Source: Ganoderma boninense
Lineage: Eukaryota > Basidiomycota > Agaricomycetes > Polyporales > Polyporaceae
DNA: 64,000 nucleotides
Assembly (NCBI GenBank): GCA_002900995.3
Contig: CM035304.1
Coordinates: 4,604,134-4,668,133, forward strand
Direction: 5' to 3'
Positions 1-12,486 of the stretch are shown here, in pieces; positions within the stretch are counted from its first letter, which is position 1; each line of letters begins with the position of its first letter. Made by a program: the position numbers and the translations under genes. The notes under the pieces were generated by a model. The model searched no databases. It saw only the letters and a list, made by a program, of their open reading frames with translations, and was not told the origin of the DNA.

Positions 1-2108
1 TCGCCGTGCTCTATGTCCGCTCGGTGGCGAAGTGGCGCGCACGATCTCGTGGACGGCCCTTGCCCCCGGGTCCGCCGTCTCTCCCTCTAGTCGGAAATCT
101 GTTCAACATTCCAGGAGACAAGGCGTGGTATGCTTTCCAAGACCTTGCGGCGCAGTACGGTGAGTATAGCGGCCGCGCAGGTGACTCTGAGAGCGCGGTC
201 AACGACTGATGTCTTTGTCTCTGCCGCTAGGCGATCTCATACACTTCCGGACGTTCGGCCAGTCGACCATCGTCCTGGGAAGTCCGGAGATCATAAACGA
301 GTACCTCGAGAAGCGTGCATCCAACACGTCCGACAGACCGCAGACCCCTATTATTGAACTGTGAGTGGCCTCGTCTCCGCTCTTCGTAGTTCCATGCATT
401 AACTTCCACTCGCGCAGCCTCGACCAAGGTACCAACTTCGCTTTGCTACCTTACGGCCAGCAATGGCGGCGATACAGGCGCCATTTCTGGCAGCACTTCA
501 CTCCTCGCGCCGTGGAGGTGTACCGGACGGTCACACGGGCAGCGGCACACCAATTCCTTGCGCGGCTTGTCCAGCGTCCTTCTGAGCTCAATAACCACAT
601 CCGTTAGTGAGTGCCGGATTCTCGACGTCGGCAACGGATCTGGAAAAGGCAGCTGATGGATGACTGTCCCGCGTAGCACATTCCTTGCAACTGTCCTGAA
701 GGTCGTGTACGGCATCGGGCTCAACGAAAACCACGACGCTTACGCAGCGACGTTCGACGTGTCGGCGGAGGGTGTCTCGCAGGGGCTCATCCCCGGCAAG
801 TACATCGTGGAGTTCCTGCCCTTCTTGAAGCACGTCCCCAAGTGGGTCCCTGGGTTCGGGTTCAAGGCAGACTTCGATCGCTGGCGAGCAGCGGTGAGTG
901 ACGTGAAGAATGTACCCTTCGCACGTACGAAGGATGCCATGGTGGGTGCCAGCCAGTTGTCGTTGCAATGGATGGATCGTTTTCGCTCAAGACTCGGTTC
1001 AATATTTCGCATTAGGCTCGTGGCGAAGCCTTCGATTCTATCATTGCAAAGACACTGGCGATTGGCGGAGATGATGACGATCTCGAAGACGACCACGAAG
1101 AAATGGTGAAGGGCATAGGGCTTGTGAGCTACGAAGGTGAGCGCTCTTAGTCGTGTCTCTTGGTCCGTACTCCACGAGCTCATGGGCTCCGCCGTTTGTT
1201 TGCAGCTGGAGCAGACACAGTAAATTTCATGATACATTCTTCCTCAAGCATGTAAAAAAAGCTGACCTACGTTTGCAGTCATTTTCCGCCCTCCAAACAT
1301 TCTTCCTCGCCATGTCCCAGTATCCCGACGTACAGAAGAAAGCGCAGGCCGAATTGGATAGCGTGTCGGACCGGGTCGCATGCCCGAGTTCAGCGACATG
1401 GATTCACTAGTATACGTAAATGCCATCATCAAGGAGACCTTGCGATGGCATACCGTCGTTCCGCTATGTGTTGCACACTCGACCGTCGCGGACGACGAAC
1501 TGCGTGGCTACTTCATCCCCGCAGGAACAGTCATACTGCCCAACATATGGTGAGCCGCGTTGCTAGCTCTACGCACACAACCACAACCTCGCTAAAATCC
1601 GACATTTCTGGTGGTCAGGGCCTGCATGCATGACCCGGCAGTATACGAAGACCCCGACAAAGTTCCGCCCCGAACGTTTCATTCGAGACGGAAAGCTCGA
1701 TCCGTCTGTTCAGGATCCGGTCTCGTTCATATTTGGCTTTGGACGAAGGTTCGTGAGGCGGGGCTCGCGGCTACCTGCTAGTAAATGGAACTGACACCAG
1801 TAACTTTAGGATCTGCCCAGGGCGACACTTCGCGCTGGGTTCGTTGTTCATTAATGTCGCCTCTGTCCTCCATGCGTTCGACGTCACGCCAGCTCTCGAT
1901 GCGGATGGCCAACCCGTCGCCATTAAGTATCGTCCTACGTCCGGGTTTATCTCGTATGTCGCTTTCTCTCCTTCGAAGGACATTGAATTTTCGCTGATGG
2001 CACACTCTGGTGCCGCACAGCTATCCTGAAGACTGCCGCTGCACCATAAAGCCTCGTTCGGCAGAGGCCGCAGCAATGGTAGCCGCACATGCGAGTGTCG
2101 TGGCATGA
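1..2108 (+). pseudogene. Cytochrome P450 (OrdA-like), 5'-truncated by window edge, two frameshifts
   Basis: This is a microsomal-type P450 whose first residues lie left of the window. Visible parts in order are a proline-rich hinge (GRPLPPGPPSLP), the I-helix motif AGADT on a micro-exon, the K-helix ETLR and the heme loop FGFGRRICPG. The last exon ends at TGA 2106-2108. Exons can be traced by alignment to the P450 at 14740-16823: 231-360, 418-606, 677-941, 1016-1136 and so on. Two lesions break it. One base is missing near 1362-1366 (expected V-V-G-P-G-R), giving a stop at 1408-1410. One extra base near 1659-1662, just before F-R-P-E-R-F, restores the frame. Either this is a young pseudogene or both are sequence errors. 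The substrate is unknown; the CYP5144/OrdA-like placement is from general resemblance only. Confidence 0.75.
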
Positions 2109-2418
2109 AATCTGCGTATGTCCTGCAACCAATGCTCGAGGTTATTCTTGAGACAATCTTCCCCTTATATGCCATGAGGTAGTCGGATTCTCCCTCAGCT
2201 GTTATACTTCACCCCGATCGTATAAATATGGGATCTCCTTCTTATACCTCGTCGTCCCGGCGATCTTGTGAATGCCAGTTATCCTTCTGAAGTTATGAAC
2301 TTTTCGATTCACGCATAACCTCTCTAGCAGCATTCTTCTAAAACTCTGCGGACTAAAACTCTCGGACATCCCTTAGTCTCCATTTTCAGTCGAGAATAGC
2401 GGATGCTCGATTCAAATT
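2109..2418. other. Convergent intergenic spacer
   Basis: This spacer holds the 3' ends of two converging P450 genes. No gene, repeat or RNA is seen in it. Confidence 0.6.
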
Positions 2419-4525
2419 TCAATCCTTTCGTTCGGAGCGCGTCGCTGCTGCACAAGAACGTATCAATGCCTCCGCCGCCGCCGACCTGGGCTTAATGGTG
2501 CAGCGACAGTCTTCAGGGTACCTACAGGAGACTTGTCAGTAGCTCCCTACGATCGTCAAGAGCATACACACGAAATAAGAGTGTCCGATTGAACATGTTC
2601 GACCACTATGGGCTGGCCATCTTCTCCAAGAGGGGGCGTGATGTCGAAGACGTGCAGCACACACGCGATGTTGATGAACAACGTAGCTTCAGCGAAGTAA
2701 CGCCCGGGGCAAATCCTGGATGGTGCATCAGCGTCGCTTCGTGTAAAGACAAGTGTGCCAGTTGTGACGTGCCTTCGACCGTACCCGAAGACAAACGCGG
2801 CCGGGTCCCGAGCGCTAGTGTCGAGCTTGCCATCACGAAGGAACCGTTCAGGCCGGAAGGCATCTGGGTCTTCATAAACCGCAGGATCATTCATGCATGC
2901 CCTTGTCAGATCTTCAGCGATCGATATTTTCTCCGATGAGAACGTGTGGAGACACACCAAGTGTTGGGGATCAGCATAGTCCCGGCGGGGATGAAGTAAC
3001 CACGGAACTCGTCGTCCGCGATAGTCGCATGAGGGACACCCAAGGGGAGGGCCGAGTGCCATCGCATGCACTCCTTGATAAGTGCGTTGACGTATGGGAG
3101 CGAGTCCTTGTCACTGAAGTCCGGCAAACGGTGTGGGCCGACGACTGCGTCAAGCTCGGCATGGGCTTTTCTGAGCACTTCGGGATGAAGCTGAACCGCC
3201 GAAAACAGCCCCAGAAGCGTGGCCCCCACCTTCAGAAAATGTGAACTTCGAGAGAAGCAAATATGCAAATTTAGAACAACACGTACTGTATCGGTGCCGG
3301 CTGTGTGCACAGTTATTAGGGTTCAGCCGTTTTTCCAACAGAGCTTAATTCGTGCGTACCTTCAAACGCAACAGCAGACACATTCCTGATTATCTCCTCT
3401 TCATCGTTAGAAAATGTGCCCGACAGAGCCATCCTACTTAGAAGCTTCCCAGTAACCGACTCGGTAGCTTCTCCATTGTCCTGAAGCGCAAGTAGGTGAG
3501 TGGTTAGACAACGTCTGATCAGAGGAGCGGAAGTATAACGGACCAGCTTGGCCTTTGCGTGCGCGAACGGAACATTCTTGAGCCTTTCCCCCGCGGCCAT
3601 CCATTTCTTCCATAACCTTCTGCGACGTCGCACCCGGGAACCAAGCGGGGACGTGTCGAAGGAATGGGAAGAACTCTACGAGGAATTTTCCCAGGCACCA
3701 GCCCTTCTACGACACCGGCAAGCGCGGCTTCCGATATCTCGACATAGGCGTCATTTTCATCCTTGAACGTCGATGTCATACAGAATCTTCAGCACCGCCG
3801 CAGCGAAATTGCTGTTCCCCGAGGCGCAGTTGTAAGTTAGAGCTCGAAGGCAGGGACAATGCGCTCACAAGCGGGTGAGCTGCTGTAAAGCGCGAGGGGT
3901 TTGTCGAGCAGCATCTCGAGAAAGATATGGGCGATGGTTTCCTGCGTTGGATTGGTACTCTTCAACAGCATCCCGATGAAAATACTGCCAGAAGGCGCGC
4001 CTGTGACGGCGCCACCAGTGCCCATAAGGCATGAATCCCATGTTCCAACTCGATCCAGACCTGTGCACAAATAATATTATTCTCGTGAAGCACCCGACAA
4101 ATTTCGGTCTGACACTCACAGTTCAATCATTGGACTTTGCACGCGGTCCGACGTGCTGGCCGACCGCTTGTCGAGATACTCAAATATCACTTCAGAACTC
4201 CCGAGTACCAGAATGGACTGCCCAAGTACTCGGAGGTACAAGATATCCCCTCCAAGAAGCCCAATAAACGTCAGTTTCTGAAGAAGCTATGGTCTAGCTT
4301 ACCTAGCCCCCGACTGAGCTCACGATATCCGACCCATTGTCTAGATCCAGGTATGTCGAACATGTTGCCAACAATGGGCAGCGGTTTTGGGCCTGGAGGA
4401 AGAGGCATACCGGAAGTGCGGGCTCGCCAACGTGATATCGAATGAAGATAGAGCACGAGGAGGAAAGCGAAAGCAACCTGTACCAGAACAAGCAGGTTCT
4501 CTGTATAGAGAGTAATCCTGATCAT
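2419..4525 (-). pseudogene. Cytochrome P450 (OrdA-like), multiply frameshifted
   Basis: The ATG at 4525 gives an N-terminal membrane anchor followed by the hinge GMPLPPGPKPLP. The K-helix (ECMR) and the heme loop (FGYGRR, an intron, then RICPGRYF) are conserved, and the last exon ends in TGA at 2419-2421. It is closest to the P450 at 18972-21250. Against that copy it carries several indels. An out-of-frame stretch lies at about 3890-3960. One-base insertions lie near 3766, 3685 and 3612. The start of the exon near 3485-3515 is also altered. With this many lesions a pseudogene is more likely than sequencing error. It converges on the P450 at 1-2108. Confidence 0.75.
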
Positions 4526-5917
4526 CGCTGAGAGAGATTTGGTGGTTGAGGAGAGGGTGTGGATGCGGGGTTTGAATAGGGAGGACGGGCGAGTGTAAGA
4601 GTCCGGGGGTCTGCGGTAGCTTGTTCGACCCCATACGGACATTGTAAGCGCAAATATAGTACATGCCCCCTCCGAGACGCACCTGATTCGTTCCTTGCTC
4701 ATATGATCTCCCGACCGGGGCCAAAACTCCCACTCTATCTGCCATCTTCCATGTCTGAGTGCGCCGAGCAATTTTCCATGTGCGTAACGTCATTGCAATC
4801 TCAGCTGGGTGGGTGCAAGTCCTGTTAATAGAAAGTTTCAGTAAATGCTGGAAGGCTAAATGACATGTCACTGGACAAATTAATTGACATGCATCGTGTC
4901 TTCTCTACCTAGAAATGTACAGTGCTTAGTACGGATGATGGTTCAGATATTAAGGGTGACCCAAAAGATCATAGAGCGCTGTCCGGGGTGCTTAGACGAG
5001 CAGGGATTACGACACATGGTCTGGGGGTGACATCTGGTGTGAACCTCAGTCATTGCAAGCGAGATGATGGGAGTGGATACCAGGAGTACGGCTGAAATAG
5101 ATGACAGAACTACCTTCTCCAACACGACAGCCTGTAAGACTATGGAAGTCGGAGTGTACGCGTCAATGACCCCAAGTCCGAGTCGAGAGAGACTCGAACA
5201 GAGAGGAATCTTACTTTTACTCGACCAACTCGGTCTAAATAAGTGCCATGCGAGTGTATTGCACATTCGGCACCTGTGCACTTGAAGGATAGAATGGTGG
5301 ATAATCCACAGGATCTTGAACATGACGTTGACGGGGCGGCGAAGCTAGTAAGGGGCTCGGGACTCCCCACGGTCCGAGTCATCCTAAAGCCGGTGATAGA
5401 GGCTGCGAAATATGAACGCAAAAGTGTGTTCTGCATGCGGGCTTGTGTCCAGAAATGCTGTTGTTCGAGTTGCAGAAAAACTGGTGTGGCATCTAAAGAA
5501 GAAGGCCGCTGCAGTCACGGTAAATGACAGACCCCGCTCATTCCTGTGCCGCTGGTGTGTGTAACATTCTTGTCACAGGCTCCAGTGAACTTCCAGTCTT
5601 GCAGGAAGCCGTGGCGAAAGGGCGGTCATCATCGCCGTTCCTGCCGTTCGTTGTGTCTGTGAGAGTGAGCTCTTGGCATCACGGGGCATCGTAGTGGTAC
5701 AACGTTTGACGTGCCTGTGAACAGGTGTGGAGAGCTCATCCGTGTCTAGCCTTACGCCGATGAGTAGTAGTCGTGAGTAGCAAGTAAACAGGATCGATAG
5801 TAAGACGGACAGTTTAGTAGTAGTGACACAGTTTACTCTAGGGACCAAGCAGTGGCAACAACAGCACACAACTACCTACTTACTTCTGATTATGTAACTT
5901 ACTCGGACCGCAACATC
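4526..5917. other. Intergenic region upstream of the P450 pseudogene
   Basis: There is no convincing gene in these 1.4 kb. A TATA-like stretch on the minus strand near 4650 could belong to the P450 at 2419-4525. Open frames here are short and lack family resemblance. Confidence 0.5.
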
Positions 5918-5989
5918 GGGCATTTGGCACAGTGGTAGCGCGCACGCTTCGCATGCGTGAGGTCCAGGGTTCAATCCCCTGAATGTCCA
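5918..5989 (+). tRNA. tRNA-Ala (anticodon CGC)
   Basis: A 72-nt cloverleaf is visible. The acceptor pairs GGGCATT with AATGTCC and has discriminator A. The anticodon stem CACGC/GCGTG encloses the loop TTCGCAT, giving anticodon CGC (reads GCG, alanine). The T arm is CAGGG-TTCAATC-CCCTG. There is no intron. It differs from the tRNA at 14242 by the anticodon base, compensated pairs in the acceptor and T stems, and one T-loop base, so both look functional. Confidence 0.95.
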
Positions 5990-6211
5990 TGGTTTTGCCC
6001 CTTTGTGGTTCTTTCCTATTTTCCTCCTTTCGCCAACGAATCACACTCCTTCCTTGGAAGTGACATGTCCACGCTGTCCATTAATAGTACTAGTGTCTAA
6101 ACCTATCTAAAGCAATGGCAGCCTCGTATCTACAGGTGTGCTGCAGCGTCAGTGAGGAAAATATCCACAGGCACCCGTAGCCCTGCACACACCCCTCTAA
6201 AAAAATTTCGT

Positions 6212-8915
6212 TCAAGTCGAGAAGATGCCAATGATCTTGAATGGTGGCACGTTCCGGTCGTCCTCATCGCCGAGCAGCTGACACTCGACGTAGTGTGATC
6301 CCCGCGGTACGTGCCGATCGATGATTTGCAGCCTACACATCGACTCGTTAGCCCTCCTCACTCTTGCACTGCAGCGGCCGACAGAAACAAAAACACGACA
6401 CTCACGTAGGCGTCGGCTCCCCAACATCGGCCGCGTTCTTGATGATGACCGCGCCCGCGTAGTTGTCGTCCACCTGGCACTCGATCGCGCTCCCCTCCCC
6501 GACGACCTCCGCCGGCTCCCTCACGTAGTACACCGCGACGTCGCCCGCCCCGATCTGGATGTTCACCCGCAGCCTGCTCGTCGGCAGCGCCGAGTAGAAG
6601 TAGTGCGCGTGCGACGACAGCTCCGCCGCGCCCGCGGGCGGGTGGAACGCCGCCCAGCCCGAGCCCTGGAACATCGACAGCGGCAGCGGGTTCACGAGGT
6701 CGTTCGCCGACACGCAGTACGGCGCGACCTCCTCGAACGGCCGCGTCTCCAGGTCCGCCGGGCGCGAGTCGATGCGCATCGCCGGCACGCGCAGCCGCGG
6801 GTCCGGGTTCGGCGTGCGCTCGCGGTCCGCGTTGTTCTGCACGGGCAGCGCGGCGAACGCGGCGCGGTCGATCTGGCCCTTTTCTGGCGGCGCCGCACCG
6901 GCTGCGCCCTTGCGGTCGGCGACCCCACCGAACAGCCCGCGCGCGTCCGTCGGCTGTTTTGCCTGGCCGTCGGGGTAGACGGGCGCGGCGGGAGAGGGGA
7001 GGACCTCCGCAGAGTGGCCGGTAATGGCCGCCCACGTGGTGCACACCTGGGATTGCAAGTAGGAAATGAGAACGTCGGCGAGCACTTCGTGCCCAGCGGA
7101 GTTCGCAAGGATGGGGTCTGCGAAATACTGATCGACTGAGGAGGGGTTGGACATGTACTTCGGATGCAAGATAGGCTTCGTGCTGGAAGCTAACGTGAGC
7201 AAGAGGACACCACATCAGATCCGGAATACCAACCTGATCTGGGGGATGTCGTAAAACTGCGCGACGAGACTGTGGCCATGGTCTGCCCCTGCAAATCCTC
7301 TTGTCATCGCAACCTGAGGACTGAAGTGTCCCAGGATAAGCACCGCGGGCGAGTCTGGGCGAAGCAGAATCGAGCGGACGAGGACCTCAAATTGTTCCGT
7401 AGACGTGTCCATGCTGTCCAGACAATGTCAATTCCTCGCCTTTCAGCGACATAGGCGCGAAACGTACTTGGCATCGTCCACATCCAACTCAATAATAACA
7501 ATGTCCGTGAGGTCTGGGATGTGATGAGCATTGCAGAACGAGAAGTAGGCTGAACTTGTCCGACGCATCGCGCCGTTAGTGAGTTCCGTTGCCGGATGGG
7601 GAAACACGGCGTTCCACCAGTTGAAGAATCGTGCAGGCCAGCAGGCCGGCGAGAGCGGGTCGTCTCCAGCTCCATGGCACGCGGATACTGCAAAAATGAG
7701 CTTTCGTCAGACATTCGAACGGATACCAGGGACATGAAAGGGGACTAAATGGGCGCCAAGAGCAGTAGATGCTAATCACTAACTAAGTGTCCTTATTCTG
7801 GGAAGTTTCCACTAAGAGTCCATCTCAAGTATGCCCCTGTGACCACCCTCGCAGCGACTCAAAGGACACACAAAATTCATGATATCGTAAGGAGTGTGTC
7901 TCCGCTCAATTACCCGGCACATCCTCAGGTAGATTGGTGGAAAAATTCTGTGACGCTAGCAGAATCTGACCAGTCCCCACGCCTAGAAGGCTCAATGGAT
8001 GGCTACAGCCTCCTGGCCGCACATCATTTATGCCCGCGACCTCCTCTGCACGACCAGCTAGCCTGAAGTGATCAATGGGCAGCAAGAATGGCCAGGCTCG
8101 TCACCAGGGCCGCCGCACTACACGCTTCCATGTCCGAAGCACACCATTTGAACGCGCATTTATGGGCGACACGATGGACTCCGAAGTGCATGTAAGGTTT
8201 CGCGACAACGTAAGGCGTTCGAAACCGACGCTTCTCCACGTCACAGCACATGGTGCATGTGCAAACGCAGTAAGCACGAGGCCATATGGGGTCATCCTTA
8301 GAAGGTTACGCGCATAATGACCTCCAGAACATTGTGCTCCAGGAACCTAACACCGACAAGGTGACGACATATGAATGGTCGGCGCGCAGACATCAAGGTC
8401 GCGCGCTTTGAGGAGATAGTGCGCGAATGACGCAGATGGAAAAATGCAGCATGGACGAAGTGCTCACCTGAACCGCCGACGACACTGATAGTGACCGGGA
8501 GGCCGGAGAGGGCCTTGTTGATGACGCGCTGTATGCGCGCGCCGCTCCCCAGGTGGAAGCGGGTGGTGGAGAGGATGATGGGGTCGTATTTGGTGGCCAG
8601 GTCGTCAGCTGGGCCGAGCGCGGGGCAGAATGGGAAGGGGTTGGGTGCGTCCGCAGAGAAATTGAGGTAGTTCTTGGGCTGGAGGTCGGAATGGGGGATT
8701 CGCTGTCGTGTGTGGGCCGACTCCTGCGGGAGGACGGAACGAGTGAAGACGACTAGGGCGACGAAGGCGAAGAGGATAAGCCATATTCGATTGGTGACCC
8801 CGAGGCTCTTCTGGCGGAGGCGGGAGGGGGTCTTCTCGCTGTCGGGGAAGCCTGCGTGGCCAGGGCCTGGGGAGATGCTGATGTGGGCAAGACCTTTGCC
8901 TGTGCGACGTTGCAT
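6212..8915 (-). CDS. SGNH/GDSL-like hydrolase, type II membrane protein
   Basis: The model joins five exons: 8915-8468, 7687-7468, 7413-7234, 7182-6406 and 6332-6212. They sum to 1746 nt, an exact 581-residue frame. A short basic N-terminus is followed by one transmembrane segment (about residues 42-63), so the rest should lie in the Golgi lumen or outside. Block I reads VVGGS (Gly-Gly-Ser in place of Gly-Asp-Ser), interrupted by the first intron, then SACHGAG. A late D...GH segment (FADPILANSAGHEVLAD) resembles the catalytic Asp/His block. The C-terminal ~250 residues look beta-rich and are of unknown role. The first intron, 780 bp, is exceptionally long here. The divergent neighbour is a GT69, so glycan O-deacylation or a related ester reaction is a reasonable inference but is not shown. 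Confidence 0.8.
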
Positions 8916-9382
8916 GATGCGAGCGTCGACAAGGACGGCGGCCTGGGGGATGGGAGAGCCTGAAAGGAGTGGAAGGTAGCGAGAGGTGGCCGACGAATGC
9001 AGGGCAGCCTCAGATTCAGAAGCAGACCCCGATTGGGCGTCGACCGCAGAACCAGAGCCACACCATCACGCGCGTCCCAAATGCCCGTGCCACCGACGCA
9101 CCATTTGGTCTCGACCTTCATTCCCCTCCCTGGACGATATACCCTCTAGGCTACACCTCCCTAATTTCCTGCCCCGCCCTCCGTGGACACACTCACACGC
9201 AAGCTTAACGGACGTCACGACCAACGCGCCTACTCACACCGGACGTAACGCGTCGGACGACCTCTGCACGGGAAGCTTCCTGGCACAAGCTCCCGTCTCC
9301 ACTCGTGCGTTCTTACGCCGACTTAGTTCAGTCTACTGCCATGACTTATCGCTCCGCGCTCAGGATCCAGTTGCCAGTCGCC
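8916..9382. promoter_or_regulatory. Bidirectional promoter between SGNH hydrolase and GT69
   Basis: These 467 bp separate the start codons of two divergent genes whose products are both predicted to be secretory-pathway membrane proteins acting on glycans. It is rich in short C/T tracts on the GT69 side. No TATA box is evident. Confidence 0.5.
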
Positions 9383-11408
9383 ATGCAGCCCCGCACCAAA
9401 CACCCCTTACAGCGCATCCCGACCTGGGTCGCCCTCTCCCTCGGCATCATCGTCGGGCTCTTCATCTCCAAGATATTCACTGGGGTGAGTGCCCCCCTTC
9501 TACACTTGCCTATGCATCACTTCTCCGCTTCGACCTCAAAAGCTATTTGCTACCGTTTTCTTTGAGTATGTTTCACAGGGGTGGGCGAACAGTTGAGTGC
9601 CGTGGACAGTCTGCTGAGTTCCACTTCATGAGCATTGCTTTCACCACCCCTCACCGCCACCGCCAACTCGAAGGCACCCCATAGCCTACATATCGAGTAT
9701 TGCAACTTGAATAAACTCTGCGGGGTGTTGCTCCCACCGCTCCTATCTCGCGTCCTCTCCACATATGCTCACCTTTAGCCTAGGAGAGGGCATCAACTTC
9801 CTGGAGAGGTGGTCGTGCACCTGTACTCTCCTCCCTCCGTTCTCCAACACGACAATCCATCACTCTCCCGACACTACCTCAGCGCCGACGCGTCCTTGAC
9901 CTCCTCACCCACCTCTCATCCCACTACACAAAAGAGTGCACGCGGAATGCCCAGCCCATGTATAAAGAACAGGCCGCGGACCGTTATGCGACCCTCATCG
10001 GCCACCAAACCCCTTCCTCCTCTTCCTGGCTAGAAGCCCTCGGTCTCGGAAGCAACCCCGATGTAGGCTACGTACCACCGACGCACCAGTTCACCTCCGA
10101 CTCGCACAAGTACTTCTTCGCCATCAATCTCTACAACTCATTCGACGTCATCCCAGACCTCTTTGCCACGCTCTTCCGAGTTGCGGCCATCCTCGGGTAC
10201 CACAACGTGTACGTCTCGATTTACGAGAACGGATCAACGGACCAGACGAAGGCTCTCCTGCGCATCTTCGACGCGCTTTGCCGAAGCGTGGGCCTGCGAG
10301 TCACTATCAGAACGTCTCAGCGCACCCGCGGTGCGTTCAACCATCGTATCGAGTATCTTGCAGAAGTTCGTAATGCTGCATTCGTGCCACTTCACGAGCT
10401 GCGCGACGCGCAGAACGAATACTTCGATACGATCATTTTCATGAACGACATTCTTCCCTGCGTGGACGATCTCCTAGAGTTGATCTGGCAAAGTCGAATA
10501 AACAATGCAGGAATAACCTGCGCGGCCGACTACATGTATCACGAAGAGCTCGTGCGTACCTCCTTTTGGCATACAACCCAGAACCAATACCTCACCGCAC
10601 TCACATAGGGTTCGCCCGTGTTCTATGACAACTGGGTCGCCCGCGACATCAACGGCACCGCGCTCGAGAACGCGCCCTTCGAGTCTATCTTCCAGCACGG
10701 CCCTTCCCAGGAGCGCTTTATGCAGCACCTCCCGCTTCAGGTTCAATCATGTTGGAACGGGATCGCCGTTCTCGACTCGGCTCCGTTTTATACGCCGCCA
10801 CATGTTCGGTTCCGGATGGCACGCATCGCAGAGAACGAATGCTCGGCATCCGAGTGCTCGCTGATCTGCAACGACTACTGGGAGGCGGGCTACGGGCGCA
10901 TCCTGATGGTCCCCCGCGTGAAGCTCGCGTATGATCATGTACGTCCCCGCTCGTCCTCTTCCCCGCCGGCCCTTTTCTTTTGTTTCTTATCCCTTTATAT
11001 TGAATGCTGGGGATGCGAACAGCGCGTTTGGGAGATAATCCATCCCGACCGCCGCAACCTGACCGCCATTCGTGGATACGTGCGTATGGGCGGCCTGCCA
11101 GACAATCCCCGCACCGACCCACAAGACCGCGCGTGGTTCGGCCCGCACGACCGCCTGTTCACCGAGGAGGAGAGCGTGGCGGTTGACTTCAAGCCAGGCC
11201 CCGATTATGGCGAGTATCCCTCAGCCTCCATTTGCGTTCGTTGCCGAGTATTCGCTGACGCGATTCGGCAGTGTGGTGCTGGGGCTGGGATGGGGCTGGA
11301 GACCTCGACGGGCCGGATGTCGACCCGATCTGGGAGCGGATGTCGAACAAGTCGACGCGGGCGGACTCGGTCAAGGTCAGGCACGATCGGAGCTTGCTCT
11401 ACGTGTGA
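9383..11408 (+). CDS. CAP59/CMT1-like alpha-mannosyltransferase (GT69)
   Basis: The model joins 9383-9484, 9883-10551, 10609-10938, 11023-11209 and 11272-11408, which is 1425 nt in frame (474 residues). An N-terminal transmembrane segment (about residues 13-30) makes it a type II Golgi enzyme. The body has hallmarks of the CAP59_mtransfer family: INLYNSFDVIPD, VSIYENGSTDQT, IFMNDILPC, AADYMYHEE and VFYDNWVARDINGT. It ends with a Trp-rich VWCWGWDGAGDLDGPD segment. In Cryptococcus this family includes the alpha-1,3-mannosyltransferase CMT1 and the capsule protein CAP59. The fourth intron needs a GC donor (GCGAGT at 11210) to stay in frame. The first intron (398 bp) is long and its acceptor is chosen by phase and family fit. 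An alternative ATG at 9341 would add 14 residues. Confidence 0.9.
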
Positions 11409-12270
11409 AGCCCGAGGCGCTGAGCCGGATGGTGGGGTGTACATGTACAAGAGGGGCATGTCGGAGCAACATTGGCATTGGCGGAGGCGAGGGCAGTGGA
11501 GGCTGGAGGTTTCCCGGAGACCTTGACCATCTTAGAACGCATATTTTTGTACACGCATTCACCGCACGCTTTGCTATCGCCACCTCGCTTTCGTACCTCG
11601 GACTTCCACACTCCGAGCAGAGTTGGGGCGGTGCGGCGTAAATCTCTGAGACCCTAGCTGGCAGTACTCGGCACCTTGGAGGAGTACGATTCAGGTTGGC
11701 GCCCAACCCACATGGCCCGGAGTGTCCCGATGCTTATCCGAAGGAATTGCTGTCGAAGACCTTGACCTCCTCCCAAAGGCACCGTCCTAACCTCAGACTC
11801 GTAGATTCTCAATCTTATCTCCAGTTATTCCTGGTCGAAGCCTGCGGTGCTCCAAAGTCTCAATTAGCTTCTCACTTCGCGACTTGCGCCTCTTGCGTCT
11901 ACTGCATCTTTGCCCCGTCGGCAGTCCCACTGGCAGCTTCTGCGGACACTAGTACTTCTCGCGTGGCTCTTGTGCGGCTCTCACAGGGCAGCGACCATGC
12001 GCGCCGGCCTCCGATGCTCCATCAACCCAGGACGTTGGCGAAGACTAAAATCCAGGTTCCATATGCATGGCTTGGTTCGGGTTGTCACTGGGGAGGTGCA
12101 ACGGAAGATTCGCGGTGTGTCATGTATTCTACTTCCGACGCCATTCATGAGGCCATCAAGGTCCGCCGCATGCCCTTCCGTGCGATTTGATTGTCCCCAT
12201 GCCACGATATGCGGTCGAAACTCTCAGCGGGGGTGAGGGTCAGCGAGGATCGAGTGCTGGGTGAGTGCTC

Positions 12271-12288
12271 TTATCAGTTATCTGATAA
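12271..12288. promoter_or_regulatory. Paired GATA sites, one matching ATCWGATAA
   Basis: TTATCAGTTATCTGATAA contains two GATA cores in inverted orientation. The right half, ATCTGATAA (12280-12288), exactly fits the ATCWGATAA consensus known for fungal iron-sensing GATA repressors (SreA/Urbs1/Fep1 type). It lies about 390 bp upstream of the CCC1-like start codon. Its function here is inferred. Confidence 0.5.
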
Positions 12289-12486
12289 CGCGCCTGACCC
12301 ATGATCTGCCGCTCTGGGTCCCAAATAATCTCCGAGTCCAACTCTCTGTCTCGGCTGTCTCGCTCTCGCTCTTCCTCTTGCCCATGAAGAACCACGTCGT
12401 CACATTGTCAGCCACACGCCTGCTCACCGAGCCTGCGGTAGGGCGGGCACACTGCCATAACTGGACCTGACGCTGCGATGTGGGAG

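Noticed and set aside
5918..5989. tRNA-Ala considered as an integration (att) site with a flanking element
   Set aside because: No duplicated tRNA 3' end or integrase nearby; this is a eukaryotic nuclear locus.
6321..7139. Long plus-strand open frame (272 codons) opposite the SGNH hydrolase exon
   Set aside because: It is antisense to a GC-rich conserved exon, very Arg-rich, and has no family resemblance; a frame shadow.
11696..12190. 164-codon plus-strand open frame between GT69 and CCC1
   Set aside because: No recognisable domain, no supporting splice pattern, and it overlaps likely promoter sequence.
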